Source: Nymphaea colorata (lineage: Eukaryota > Streptophyta > Magnoliopsida > Nymphaeales > Nymphaeaceae). Taken from it: 64,000 nucleotides of DNA. The notes below the pieces were generated by a model, which was given only the letters and a program-made list of their open reading frames with translations, was not told the origin of the DNA and searched no databases. Shown piece after piece: positions 51,658 to 62,799 of this stretch (position 1 is the stretch's first letter; every line of letters begins with the position of its first letter). The position numbers and the translations under genes were made by a program. Location of the stretch: assembly GCF_008831285.2 (NCBI RefSeq), contig NC_045144.1, forward strand, positions 8,035,886 to 8,099,885, given 5' to 3'.

Positions 51658-51806
51658 CTAACAAGACAACTATCAACTGCTGGTGAGCTTCCCAAGCCCA
51701 GAACATAGCTAAAACATGATTGCAAATGTGAATCTAACAAGACAACTATCAAGCTGCCGATTAGCTTCCCAAGCCCAAACATAGGTAAAACTTGATTGCA
51801 AATGCA
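51658..51806. repeat. Tandem duplication with a 75-bp unit
   Basis: CTAACAAGACAACTATCAA, GAGCTTCCCAAGCCC/TAGCTTCCCAAGCCC and TGATTGCAAATG are found at 51658-51730 and 51734-51806. Confidence 0.85.
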
Positions 51807-52140
51807 AAATTCTAAAGAAATCAACAAGATTGAACATATATGCAAAAGTTTAAGACACTCGGTGAAAAACTAAACAAAATCAGCAAGAAGATGGGTTGAG
51901 CTTGCTAGAAAATGCTAAAAACAACAACTATAACACGAGACCACACAACCACTCTTGCGATTCTACTCTAATTGACAAATACAACTAACAGTACTTAACG
52001 TAAATAAGCAAAATATGAAACATACATGAGGGAGACGACCCGAGCAATGAATTTAAAGAAATCTACCTAAAAACAAAAATCTACAACTAGAAAAATTCTA
52101 AAATCCTGCCCTAAATGAGCAATGAAAAACACTTAATATC

Positions 52141-52275
52141 TAACGTGAAATGCTAGAAATCATTAAAACTTACCTAGAAAGAGGAGAGGTTCCCCTGTAT
52201 CCCAGATTGAAGACTTCATACGACCTCTAGAATCCTCCACTGGCTTCCATTCTTCATCCATTGAGCTAGGCTAAC
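52141..52275 (-). other. Possible short coding exon inside the CACTA region
   Basis: On the minus strand an ATG at about 52263 opens MDEEWKPVEDSRGRMKSS and stays open to a clean donor, CTTTCTAG|GTAAG, near 52172. Upstream lies a CT-repeat leader (52397-52423). This looks like a first exon, perhaps of the transposon's accessory protein or of a captured gene. No downstream exon was found, so it stays unproven. Confidence 0.25.
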
Positions 52276-54651
52276 AAGTTTTAGAGAGAAGAAGACATTA
52301 ATGGAAGATGGGTCATGGTGGGGTGAAGCTCCACCAAAGGGATGTCACCTAGAAGCCAGGGGAAGATTCTTCCTCCTCATGCTTCACCAAGAGAAAGCAG
52401 AGAGAGAGAGAGAGAGAGAGAGCTCTTGGTCGTGCTTCTCCTATTCTCAAGAGTTAGTGTAGGGGGTTTTTAATTTTTTTTTCAAAAGCAATCCGTCATT
52501 AATGCTAGATTTCAAATTGCTACCTTATTTCCATTCATTCCACTTAATGTATCTAGTTTTTAGTTAAACATAAATTTTATCAAAACGAAATGCACAACCT
52601 AAGTTTAAGCAAATGAGAGATATGATTCAAAGACCTAAATTGAACAAAAAAATATAGGTTTTTAACATAAAAAATGATTTTACTCTTGGGAGCCAAATTT
52701 CAATGTTTTACACATAATTTCTTCTTTTTAGCTCCGATTACAATCCCAATTAGAATTGTGACTCCTTGAGCCCTACACAAACACAAACATGGAGATTTAA
52801 GCATTAAATCACATCAAAATTGCATGAATGTAATATTAAAAATTAATACATTTCACGCATTATCATGTTGCACTATGGATATACTGAATGTTTAACGTCT
52901 TTAATCAATCTTTTATAGTTGTTGTTGTTTTGACCATCTTCAGTACTATATGCTCTTTGAGAAGACGATGCATCCAGTTGTATATGGAATACGTCCGAGA
53001 GTAACCCTTAACTGTTTTCGACAACTTTTTTCGATGTTTATTCATGTGAAATTCTTCTCTTCTCATGATATTCCCAACGAACATATGTATAAAGTCATTT
53101 CATATGATGTGATCGATGACATCTTTAGCTGCTTGAATGAAGACATTATTGCATCTCATACAAGGACATCTCATTCTTCCATTCACGATCGCATTATATG
53201 CGATAACAAAATCAAAAAATTGTTTCACACCAGTTACATTTTTCAAATTGTTTTTTTTTTTTTGTAATCCAACTTCGATTATTTATTTTGTAATAGACCT
53301 ATACAAACAACTTCAATAAGATGAACTCTCCATATTATGAATGATATATTTTAACTATTTGGTTTCTAATTCATGCACATTAATACTCATTGGGTAGCTT
53401 GTCATGCAATCTTTCAATTAAGTACCTAAACAATCTAGGTCCATAATCTTATATCTTTCAAAGAACATCATAAAGTAATGCCTTGAACATATATACAAAA
53501 CAAATATTATCTTATCCTTAACTCACAGATCATTAACAAATGATCAATTGCACCATTTAACGATGAAACATGCTACATAATTCATAAATGGAGCTTCAAT
53601 TCCAGCAGTTCAAGAAGATTTTAAGTCCTTAGTCATTTAAACAATTCGTCAAATACTTGCTGGGTGGGTAAAAAGTTAGGAACTGAAAACATTCAAACAT
53701 CATAAAACACATTAAAATGACAAGAAATCAATGTAATATCTTGTAACCAAGTTCATGTATAGTAGAATTAGACATGTTCAAAGTATGACACCGGAATCTG
53801 ACAAGGATAATAATTAGGAAAAAATTAGGGGTTTTGTGATTATGTGGAATTTCATGCAATTAATATATCAAATCAAAAGTACTAAGATTAACAAACATTA
53901 TTCAAAAGTTTCACAGCCAAATACTATAACAAAACAATGAAATTTTACCAAAAAAATTCAGATATATACCCTAAGACAATGTCATAACCTAAAATCATTC
54001 ATAAATCGAAAAAAAAAACCTAACACTAAAATGGAAAACCCTACTTTTTGTTGTTTAGATGTCTAATATTGAGGAAGCACACCCAGAGTCACCGAAAAAT
54101 TGCAGTGACCACCAATGAGAAAAAGAGGGAGGAAAATGGAAAAGAGGAAAGAAGAAGAAAGGAGAAGAAGGGCTCAAGCAGAGTTAAAAGTAAGGGAAGC
54201 TTTTACTGATGCATGAGAAATGTTAGTAAAGAAACTACTTAAAAATGTCAGTGAAAGTATTGTGATAACTTTCACTGACATGTTTTGGACATTGGAAATA
54301 GTCTTATTAAAATGTCCTTAGACAATGCTTGATGAAGAGAAAACACATACTGATGCGGCAGTTGGACGTTGGTAATTCTTCATCGAAATCTACTTTCACT
54401 GGTACGAGCATGAACACGGGTCGGTGAAAAGTATATTTTTATTGACATCCTCACTTCGGCTGTCATTGAAAGCTAAATTTCAAAGACATTTTCTCGGCAC
54501 ACATCGATGAATACTCATTTGCAATGATATTTTCCTCTGGACATCAGTAAAACACAATCTTCACTGACATGGTGACCTAGATATCTGTAAAAATATGCTT
54601 TCACTGGCATCCACCTTTCCATGCATTGGAACCTTTAGGAGGAGTTTAGCC

Positions 54652-54888
54652 ATGGCCGTTTCTTCGAGTTCAGCGTTGGTTCCATCCTCCTCCTTTTCTC
54701 TTGGCTCTTCAAAATACGGAGTTTTTCTTAGTTTCAGGAGAGAAGACACCCACAAAGGCTTTACAGGGAAGCTCTATAAAGCTCTCAAGGATGCAGGAAT
54801 CCATACCTTCATGGATGATGAAGAAATAGAGGTCGGAGAGAAGTTTGGTGAAAGGGTTCTCAAAGCAATAGAGGATATATATATATAA
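54652..54888 (+). pseudogene. Truncated TIR-domain (TNL resistance gene) fragment
   Basis: From the ATG at 54652 the protein begins with a Ser-rich leader and then KYGVFLSFRREDTHKGFTGK, LYKALKDAGIHTFMDDEE and FGERVLKAIE. These are the first beta strand and alpha helix blocks of a plant TIR domain, which in intact genes acts as an NAD-cleaving immune signalling module. An upstream in-frame ATG at 54595 exists, but the 54652 start fits family N-termini. After about 75 residues the frame runs straight into TA repeats and stops. The catalytic Glu region, NB-ARC and LRR domains are missing. Its upstream edge is the subterminal repeat zone of the CACTA element, so it was either captured by that element or cut by its insertion. 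Confidence 0.85.
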
Positions 54889-54971
54889 TACTGATTTACA
54901 ATAATATATAGTATTGTATGTAGATATATATAGTATATCTATTAATGTATATGTATACATTAGTAGATATG

Positions 54972-54973
<2 letters not shown>

Positions 54974-55044
<71 letters not shown>
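54974..55044. repeat. (TA)n microsatellite with (CA)n tail
   Basis: About 30 TA units followed by a short ACACACAC run, about 85 bases beyond the broken TIR fragment. Further TA-rich sequence fills the gap between them. Confidence 0.95.
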
Positions 55045-55216
55045 GTGTGCAGTTTGTATATGCATATATACATTTGACATATGTTATGTTATAGTTTAAA
55101 TGTATATAGGATAAGGATATTTCTCTTAGGATTAGCTAGAAGGAGTTATATTCTGGAATGTACCCATTTTGGTGGCATAGGTCAACCATACTGCTGAGCC
55201 AGGACAAGACATGAGG

Positions 55217-55240
55217 CCCCTAAACCCTAACCCTAAACCC
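55217..55240. repeat. Interstitial telomere-like motif
   Basis: CCTAAACCCTAACCCTAAAC contains about three units of the plant telomere repeat CCCTAAA, one of them lacking an A. It lies between the TIR fragment and LTR element debris. Confidence 0.8.
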
Positions 55241-55559
55241 GATAGGAAGTGAGTACATGAGGGGTATCCCAAAAACCTAACTAGGCCAAACCAACTACAA
55301 CAAACTACGAGGGTGTGAGGCTAGTACAAACACGATTGATACAATTCAATCAGTCACAACTCATTCAACAACCACAAGCTAACCATGCCCGTTCTCAATA
55401 GGAAGGTCAAGCCTTATGTGGTCGTGTCTTTGGCACTTGCGCCTCTGAGGTGCCACGAACAAGGACTAAGGCCGAAAACGGGCTAAAGCACTAAATGAAA
55501 GCAAACTAAACAGGAATCCTAATACTACCACCCGTGAGCTACAAGGGGGTTGAAGTGCA

Positions 55560-56600
55560 TTACCGGCCAAGGCTTGCTTGGCAACTCACGAGTAGGGACC
55601 TTGAGGAGAAAACCGTATCCCCGAGTATCTCAACTACAATTCTAGAAGTCCGCTTGAGGAGTGCCTCCACGTAGCTACTGCAAGAAGGAATGCCGCCTGC
55701 AGTCGGGACCCGCAGAGGAGGGCCGAGGGTCACCGGTTTCATGGGCCAAGGTAGGCCATAAGGGACCAGGTCTTCGCCACCACCTGCTGCCGAGATGTCG
55801 TCCACGGAAGAGGCAGCCACCTGCTGCCTAGTGCCGAGAGAACGCGGTCGCGTGCTTGCAGGCGCTAGCCGAGCTGATGACCATGGCCGTCGGGCTGAAG
55901 AAGGTCGGCCTGGGGTAGGGCGACCGCCTGTCGCTGATGCCGAGGGCTAGTGACGCGTTCGAGGTTGCCGAGGAGTCTAGCGCAAGGAAGACGGCAGCGC
56001 CTGCTTGTCGCCTTAGGTGACTCGGCCACGCGCGTCGGATGATGCCAACGGAAAAGGGAGACAAGGCCGAGGAAGGTCGGACGGCCTCAAGGCTACTCTG
56101 ATACCAATTGTTAAACATAAAAACTGAATTCTGACTCTTCTAAGCTGACACTGCTACACTGACACTTTTACTGACTTCCACACTGCCACTGCGCTGCTCG
56201 TGTGTTCGTAGGCAAGGGAGACGGGTTGGCCCGCCTACTACCGCACTCACCTAGTGCCTCGGTAGTCACACCGCACTCTTGGCCGGGCTCAAGGAGTAGA
56301 GACTAAATCACCACGTCCGCCTGACGTTTCAGTGACGCACCTCGAGCTTGGCTACCCTCGGATGTGCGATGTGCACAAGCCCTATTCTTGCTAAAAGTGA
56401 GCAAGACTAGCCGTGAAGAACACTAAGAAAAACCGTGGATGACCCTGAAGAAAACCGAAACTCTAACTCAGAAATCCACTTGCTAAGATCAATTCTGAGA
56501 AGTCCGACTGCTAAGCTGTCCTCTGATCTGTGTCTTCAAAGGTCCAAGTGCTTGCAACTGCCGGATAATTCCTCAAGACTAAACAGTCTAAACTAGTACA
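55560..56600 (-). mobile_element. LTR retrotransposon piece with primer-binding site
   Basis: On the minus strand TTTAACA (LTR-like end) is followed two bases later by TGGTATCAGAGT (56095-56106), the initiator tRNA-Met primer-binding site. The sequence at 56110-56590 would then be LTR and that at 55560-56094 the untranslated leader or gag start. The leader part is GC-rich, unlike its surroundings, and keeps frames open on both strands (55560-55820 and 55828-56118 minus), with no domain that I recognise. Confidence 0.5.
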
Positions 56601-56639
56601 AAAAATCCAAATAACGAACTAAAACTACCACTCTCAAAG

Positions 56640-57600
56640 AATTTCGAATCTGAACTGACCAACTATAACTGTCAACCAATTGTAGCCTGGTGAAGGTCTT
56701 ACACTGGTGGTCTTTATCCCACTTTCCTTTGCACCTGAAGCACAACTTCTTGCGCCTCAGTTCATCCATTTCCTCCTCGGTGATATACGTTATTGGAGGC
56801 TTGTGGCCTTGGATGGTCTTGTTGTCTCCCTTCTTTGGATAGGGAGGTCGGTCGTTCCTCTTTGAATGGGAACTTGAGGAGAACAAAGGTTTCCTCTTAT
56901 CAAACTTACGAGCTTTCTTGAGTGCTTGTTTTTCTTCCAATCTTTCTTCATAAATTCTTGCCATGGCAAAACATTCATCGATGCTGCCATAACGCTGGGT
57001 CTTCATATCAATTTTTAATCTCATTCTTGAGACCGCCTTTAAAAACACCAATGAGGGAATGCTCTGTCCACTGGACCATGCTGGCAAGCCTTTCAAACTG
57101 TTTTTGGTAGGCTTGAACAGTTGTTGTTTGGACCAAATTCTTTAGGTCATCATCGTAGTCAATGTAAGTGGAGTCTCCGAATCTTAATAGAAGACTAGTC
57201 TTGTATTGTTCCCAGGTTGGATTTACATGCTTATGATCAAACCACATATACCAAGAAGTTGCGTCTCCTGACATATACGTCGTGGCTGTCTCTATCCACT
57301 CTTCTCTAAGAACGTGCTAACAAATGAAGTACCTCGTGGCCATGAACATCCATTCACTCAATCCTTCTCCATTGAACTTAGGGAACTCATATCGGACTGT
57401 GGGAGTCCGCTTGGGTTCATGTCTCTGAATTGCTCTAGAACGACATGGAGGGGATTCTTCTTCTTCTCCATCAGACTCATAGTATGTCCGGTTTTGGCTA
57501 CTATGGGCGAAACGAGGAGTACGAGTAGAGTTCCTTTGTTGTTCACCATCAGTCTCATTGGATGGGCGATTCGGGGGCCCAAGGTGTAGTTGGGGACCTT
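56640..57600 (-). pseudogene. Ty3/gypsy-like gag fragment with zinc knuckle
   Basis: The minus strand reads a gag protein from about 57600 to 56640. First comes an acidic stretch and VRYEFPKFNGEGLSEWMFMA with the next residues RYF, then a stop near 57316. It continues ATSWYMWFDHKHVNPTWEQY, LLLRFGDSTYIDY and YQKQFERLASM, a frameshift near 57020, and a basic region ending in CFRCKGKWDKDHQC, a zinc-knuckle-like motif. This matches plant gypsy capsid proteins. One stop and one frameshift show it is inactive. Protease and RT were not found next to it. Confidence 0.85.
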
Positions 57601-57699
57601 CGGGGCCGGCTTTGTTTAATCCACGTGGGCGTCACGACTGGCCATCCACCTTAACAAGCACACCCTCACCTCTGGTGTGAAAATTTAGGCGATGAGTGA

Positions 57700-57982
57700 A
57701 AGCTGCGACAGGCCATCACTCCCTCTGCACTGCTTCCAACCTATCTCTCCCCCTGCCCTCTCTCTCTCTCTTTCTCCCTTCTCTGGCTCTTGTTCCATTT
57801 GTTTCTGTATGATGTGGTGTTGAAATGGAACCCTAAGGTGTCACATGCAATGTAGGCATCGGTATTAGGCTGCTAGCTCTGAGAATTGAAGTTTCTATTT
57901 TGCAGGAAGAGTGACTTTGTGAGTTGTTTACTGTGCATCGCGAAGTTTACCATCAAGTTGCTGATTTCAGCTATTCTAAGCA
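57700..57982 (+). promoter_or_regulatory. Probable leader exon and intron of the XS-domain gene
   Basis: A CT-rich stretch at 57720-57790 looks like a plant 5' leader. TATTTTGCAG|GAAGAG at about 57896-57911 is a good acceptor 72 bases above the first ATG. A leader intron at this position is plausible but unproven. Confidence 0.35.
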
Positions 57983-58904
57983 TTGGGGAAGCAACTGGAT
58001 ATGTCTTCAAATGAAAATAGTGATTTCAGTGAATCAGAACTTGAAGATCGAGTTCAGAAATCATATGCACAACTGAAAGGAGGACTTTTTCGAAGGAATG
58101 CAGATGGGACATTCAAGTGCCCTTTTTGTTTGGGGAAGAAAAAGCAGGACTATCGATATAAAGAGATTCTCCAACATGCGAATGGAGTGGCAAATTCACC
58201 TAAGAGTTTGGAAAAGGCTGCCAAACATCGTGCACTGGAGATGATTTTGATGGAGGATGCAGAACAGCTGAAGCCTTCCGGGCCACCCATGATTGACTCT
58301 AGACCTCCCAAGCATGTAAAACTAGAACCTAAGGAAGAGAGATTTGTATGGCCTTGGATGGCTATTGTTGCTAATATACCAACTGCGTTGGAGAATGAGG
58401 CTTATGTTACTAATGGAAAGCTAAAGGAACAGTTTTCTGAATTCAACCCAGCAAAAGTAACCCTTATGTGGGATGCACTGGGCTTTCGAGGAATGGTGGT
58501 TGTTGAATTTGAGAAGAATTGGACAGGTTTCTATTGTGCCATATCATTTGAGAAGTCATTTGAGCTGAGGTGCCGTGGTAAAACTGAGTGGATTGAGTCA
58601 AAAAAAGTGTGATTCAAGTATGTATGCATGGCTAGCAGAGGAAGATGACTATCACAATTCTGATGATTATGTAAACATACAACTTCATCGTAGTGATCTA
58701 AAGACTATTAGTGAGATCCAACAGGAGGAAGAACAAAAGAAGAACACTCTAGTAGAAGACCTCACACTTAGAATCTATGAAAAGAATAAGGAATTGCAGT
58801 CTTTGGGTGAACAGCTGATGGAAATGACTTACTCATTGAATCAGCTTAAGTCTGCACTTGAAAGGAAAGACAGTGAGATGGCACGTCTGCTTGAAGGTCA
58901 TTAG
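57983..58904 (+). pseudogene. XS-domain FDM/IDN2-like gene, frameshifted and lacking XH domain
   Basis: The frame from 57983 (family-like ATG at 58001, MSSNENSDFSESELEDR) encodes an acidic N-terminus. A zf-XS zinc finger (FKCPFCLGKKK at about 44-55, LQHANG) and most of an XS domain (FVWPWMAIVANIPT, VTLMWDALGFRGMVVVEF) follow, up to ESKK. After an A7 run at 58600-58606 the conserved sequence goes on in the next frame: CDSSMYAWLAEEDDYHN, SDLKTISEI and a coiled coil to about 58898. Such proteins bind double-stranded RNA and help RNA-directed DNA methylation. One A too many causes the break. The rest of the coiled coil and the XH domain (about half the usual 600-plus residues) were not found by 62 kb. 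A sequencing indel is possible for the frameshift but not for the missing half. Confidence 0.8.
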
Positions 58905-58909
58905 CTGTT

Positions 58910-61900
58910 TTTTTCTCTAAGCTCAAACATTTTGTTCCAGCCTCCATGATTGCTTGCTGCCATCTAATTGTATCATTATGTTGTAATTATGTTTTCATGA
59001 TAAGTAGTTTTATTTTATGTAAAAGAAGATAACACCTGCCTAAGTGGTCTGATACACTATGTGTTATGCTTGTAGCGTCGACCCAGGCTGCCTTCGGTCT
59101 CTCCCTTGCTTTTGGTTTGGGTTAACGCCTGGTTTAATTAACGTCTTTATGGTACATATTCTTCAGCACGGCTAACTACGCCTGTTCCATGTCTTTCTTT
59201 TATCTATTAGGAACAAAATAATTATGTTGTCTTCAACATTTTCAGCTTTATAACGGGGCTAAAACAGGACACGCTTTCTCGCGCATCCATGGTCTCCCTT
59301 TTTCTTGAGTAAACACATGTTTATGTTTACATGAATGAAATTTCATACGAGGGATTTATGACATTGCATTGTCCTTACTTGATGCCGATTCAGTTACAAG
59401 GTCTGGCATGATTCACACCTAAGTGTATTAGGGAGGATTCATACTAATTAATATAATAGCTTGAGTTTTTAGGTCATTTTTCTTCAAATACATCTTCATT
59501 CCCTTCAAGTTGGACCGATTTTACTAAATATCAACCATGCATTGGGGCTGTTCTACTGTTGTACTTTATCATTGTGTTTTAAGAAAGCATTAGGATGTCC
59601 CTTTGAGATTCAAATGGGTCAGTAATCATATACTCAAGTTTTTCTATTTAAACACATTCTTCTAAAGCTATCCTCTATTGGTTATATGTTTATTTTTTCA
59701 GCGTGCTGCCTATTCTTTTGAATATGATATATTCATGCAGTTTCTAGATACGTTTTATTTGATGGTGCTGTTAATTTTGGTTTAGACATGTTTATTTTGT
59801 GTTGACATATGAAATGCTTATGTTCCATTACAATCCTTACAGTACTCGTTCAATATGTAGTGGAATGATGTCCAAGAAACAAACTCTGTATCTCACAGAC
59901 ACACGTATACAAGAGAATGATATTCAAAGCTGTAAAGTAAAGCTCCAAGAGCAAGGAGTCAAGAATGTCTTACTGCTACAAAATGAGAGAAATTTTTATA
60001 GTTAATATTAATGATATAAACTGTCTTTAAAATAACATTGTTCAAGTTAAATGTCATGTAGCACGACAAGAATGATATTCACAGAACCAGTGGATATCGC
60101 TAGGCCATCAAATGGCCCTTAGGGGCCTTTTCCAAACATATTGAAAAGTTCAATATGTGATGTTCAAATGTGTTTCCTCTGTACCTTGCAAATCTATGTC
60201 TCTCTGTTACTATTGCGTCTCTGTTTGTTGGATAGAATGCACCTTATTGTTTGCATGTCTATCTATCAAGATGGTGAGAGGAAACTAAAAACATCACACA
60301 TTGAACTTTTCAAAGTATTTCTTTTTGTCATTCATGATGAGTTGAATAAGTTGTTCATTATGGATTGATGATTTCTATCAAAACTCTCATCAATCATCAT
60401 CATCTCTCTCTCTCTCTCTATAGTTGAGCACCCAAACAATTGTCTTTTTTGATGTCATGCTCATTTGTGGTTTCCATTACTCACTATAGTTGAGCACCCA
60501 AACAATTGTCTTTTTTTTTTCTTCATGTCTTTTGCTGTATTCATTTTCTATCATTTTATTTGCGGCCCTACAAATTTCTTCTTGTTGTTTGTACAGGTCG
60601 AGCCACGTCTCGGCTTGACCCTTGATATTAAAAAATCCAAGAAACTCTCAAAGAAGTGCAAGGGGCATATTTGATTTTGTTGAGCTTCTTTTTGTTATGA
60701 TGGATGTGTACATGATGCTACATATGTACTTGCTTCTATGGATACTCTACACAATGCACACACACACTTGGCTTTGTATTTAACGTTGAAGCTCTTTTGA
60801 ACACTTATGTAAATATTTTATCACTGATGGGAATATGTATGTGGTTTATCTAGTGTTGTATACTTCAAACTTGTCGAGCATTTTGGGCATTTTACCATGG
60901 GCCAAGGTTTTGTGGTTATAAGCATGTTAGCAAAATCAGCCTAAATTTCGAATGAAGTTGGAGAGATAATGTCTCAAGACATTCTTCAGTTAAAAGGAAC
61001 TATATGTCATACTTTAGATAGTTAGCTTTAAACCAGTTTTATTAGTTTATTTAATAATATTAAACCATTTAAAGGCAAACTATCCTACAAAAGTAGGATG
61101 TAGATGCAGATGTAACATGCAACTATATGATATGGAATAAGAACAATAAATGCATCTATTTACTTCAGAAGCAAATTCAATGGTAAAAGCTCACAATATT
61201 TAGTTTGGTTCAAGGTTAAAGCCCTCAAAGATATTTTAGTGTACTTCATGTACATGATCATTGTCTTGGTTAGCCATAGTTTTGCAATTCGTTTTAACAG
61301 TTGACGAGATTCTCCTTGCAATGATCACCTCTTTGCATGCACTTCATGAGGCCACATAATGATGCACACATACCATGTGCTTTACTTGTCAGGAAAGTAT
61401 AAAAGCAGCCTATATCTAACTAGCTAATCCATAGCTGAAAACAAATGATTCGTACACAAATTTAAGCAAATACTTGAGTGAAAATTCCCTACAAAACAAT
61501 TCGGCAAACAAGTCAAAAACTATCTCAACTCTCAACGTTCTTAGAAATTTTCTGCAGAATGTGGTCTCAACTCTATATTGCCCTCGGTCTCCGAATGGTC
61601 TTTTGTTTGTCAGCTTCGATGGATCGATGGATTGACGAACGAGGTATTACTACACATGGAGGGTATGGATTAATTTCTAATCATGTTATCATTTGAAATG
61701 TATCAAGATTCAAGATTTATCATAGTTTAAACAACCTACAAACCAAATAGACTGATTAAGATCCCATGATACCGTCAATGCAGAGGAACCATGGAAATTA
61801 TTGATGGGAAGCTCTCAGGTTGCATGACCAACTCTGAACTTGTTGCAATATGAACCACAAATCTATTCAAAACATTAAAAGCTAGATGCAATAAGGGGTC

Positions 61901-62380
61901 GTTTTCGCAACATTAGTTACACCACCTTAGAGACAGAAAGAGATTCGGCAGCTTAGTGCAGGCACGCGTATGGAAAACTGAACAAAGGGATCGATCATAA
62001 TACCACAAAAGTAGCTCCAACATACCAAAACCATGAAACGAAAATCAGCAAACAGCGCGCATAGTGAATGCCACCTCTACAGCTCCTAATTGCTCTTGCT
62101 ATTTTCTTAGTCTCTTAACTGATTCATTCGGCCACCTGAGTAGGTGGCGACAAATTTGGCCATGAACCACAGTAACGCGTTCCGGATGTTCACACTGGCC
62201 CTTACCAAGGTAAGATTGGTTCCGTCTCAATGCATTTTCAGAAAACACCGTCATGGCCATTAAGGCCTATGAAACTTGGAAAATGAACAAGAAAAGAGGA
62301 CCGACGAAGAAGAAAGAAGAAAGAGAGACAAAAATTTGAACCATTGACGACATTAGAGTAACTGTTATGAGCCGTTCTTG
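58910..62380. other. Intergenic, no gene recognised
   Basis: AT-rich DNA downstream of the XS gene. A possible short terminal exon follows TTTGTACAG at about 60597 (frame to 60674), but it carries no XH-like sequence. A 33-bp duplication lies at 60418-60516. The remaining open frames are short and featureless. Confidence 0.5.
60418..60516. repeat. Exact 33-bp direct repeat
   Basis: CTATAGTTGAGCACCCAAAC followed by AATTGTCTTTTTT occurs at 60418-60450 and 60484-60516, spaced 66 bases start to start. Confidence 0.9.
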
Positions 62381-62388
62381 AACTCAGC

Positions 62389-62791
62389 CGAGAGGTGCTG
62401 ACGGGAACGCTAAGGCAGGCCTTGGACTTGTCACAAGAGCCCGACAAAACCATTAGCCACCCCCTGGAGAGGCTACAACCGGATGCATTCTAGGAAGAAC
62501 TCCAGTTCAAGGAGGAGGCAGCCCAACTGGAGGCCAGAGAAGGCCGTAAGCCTAAAGAAAGAAAGGAAGTCCCAGGGCCGGAACTGACAAGGAAGATCGT
62601 GAGCCTCAATCCGAGTACTAGCATCCATCAGTCAATATAGATCGAACGAGCCGCAACACCCAACATAGGGTACCGTTCAACGGGCGTGGAACTATACCAA
62701 GAAGCAGCAAACCCAGAGAACGACCCAAGCCATCAGACCAATATGGACCCGTCTGAGCCAGTGGGATCCTTACCTGGGCCGAGTCTTACCT
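62389..62791 (+). pseudogene. Degenerate retroelement coding remnant
   Basis: One plus-strand frame can be followed for about 130 codons with only two in-frame TAGs: REVLTGTLRQALDLSQEPDK, then EELQFKEEAAQLEAREGRK, then LYQEAANPENDPSHQTN and a stop at 62791. Its composition differs from the AT-rich flank. It sits just before an LTR-like segment, which suggests the end of a retroelement protein. No domain could be named. Confidence 0.35.
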
Positions 62792-62799
62792 AAGTCCGG

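Larger units (their letters stand above)
46011..54615 (-). mobile_element. Decayed CACTA (En/Spm) DNA transposon
   Basis: The interior carries TNP2-type transposase remnants on the minus strand. Both flanks are full of short repeats of the type GACRTCGGTAAAA. The left set (about 46020-46400) has ACTGATAGCC, GACGTCGGTAA, CATCGGTAAAAAT and GATGTTGGTAAAAG; the right set (about 54190-54615) has GTCAGTGAAAG, GGTCGGTGAAAAG, CATCAGTAAAAC and CTGTAAAAAT. Subterminal repeats of this kind are typical of CACTA elements. A possible left terminus is CACCACAAAAAAACCG at 46011, a near match to CACTA ends. No matching right terminus was found, so the right border is approximate. The 50-54 kb part is AT-rich, with no gene recognised. 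Confidence 0.7.

Noticed and set aside
60594-60674. Possible terminal exon of the XS gene
   Set aside because: The acceptor is good, but joining from 58898 gives a stop after nine codons and no XH-like sequence, so it was not added to the model.
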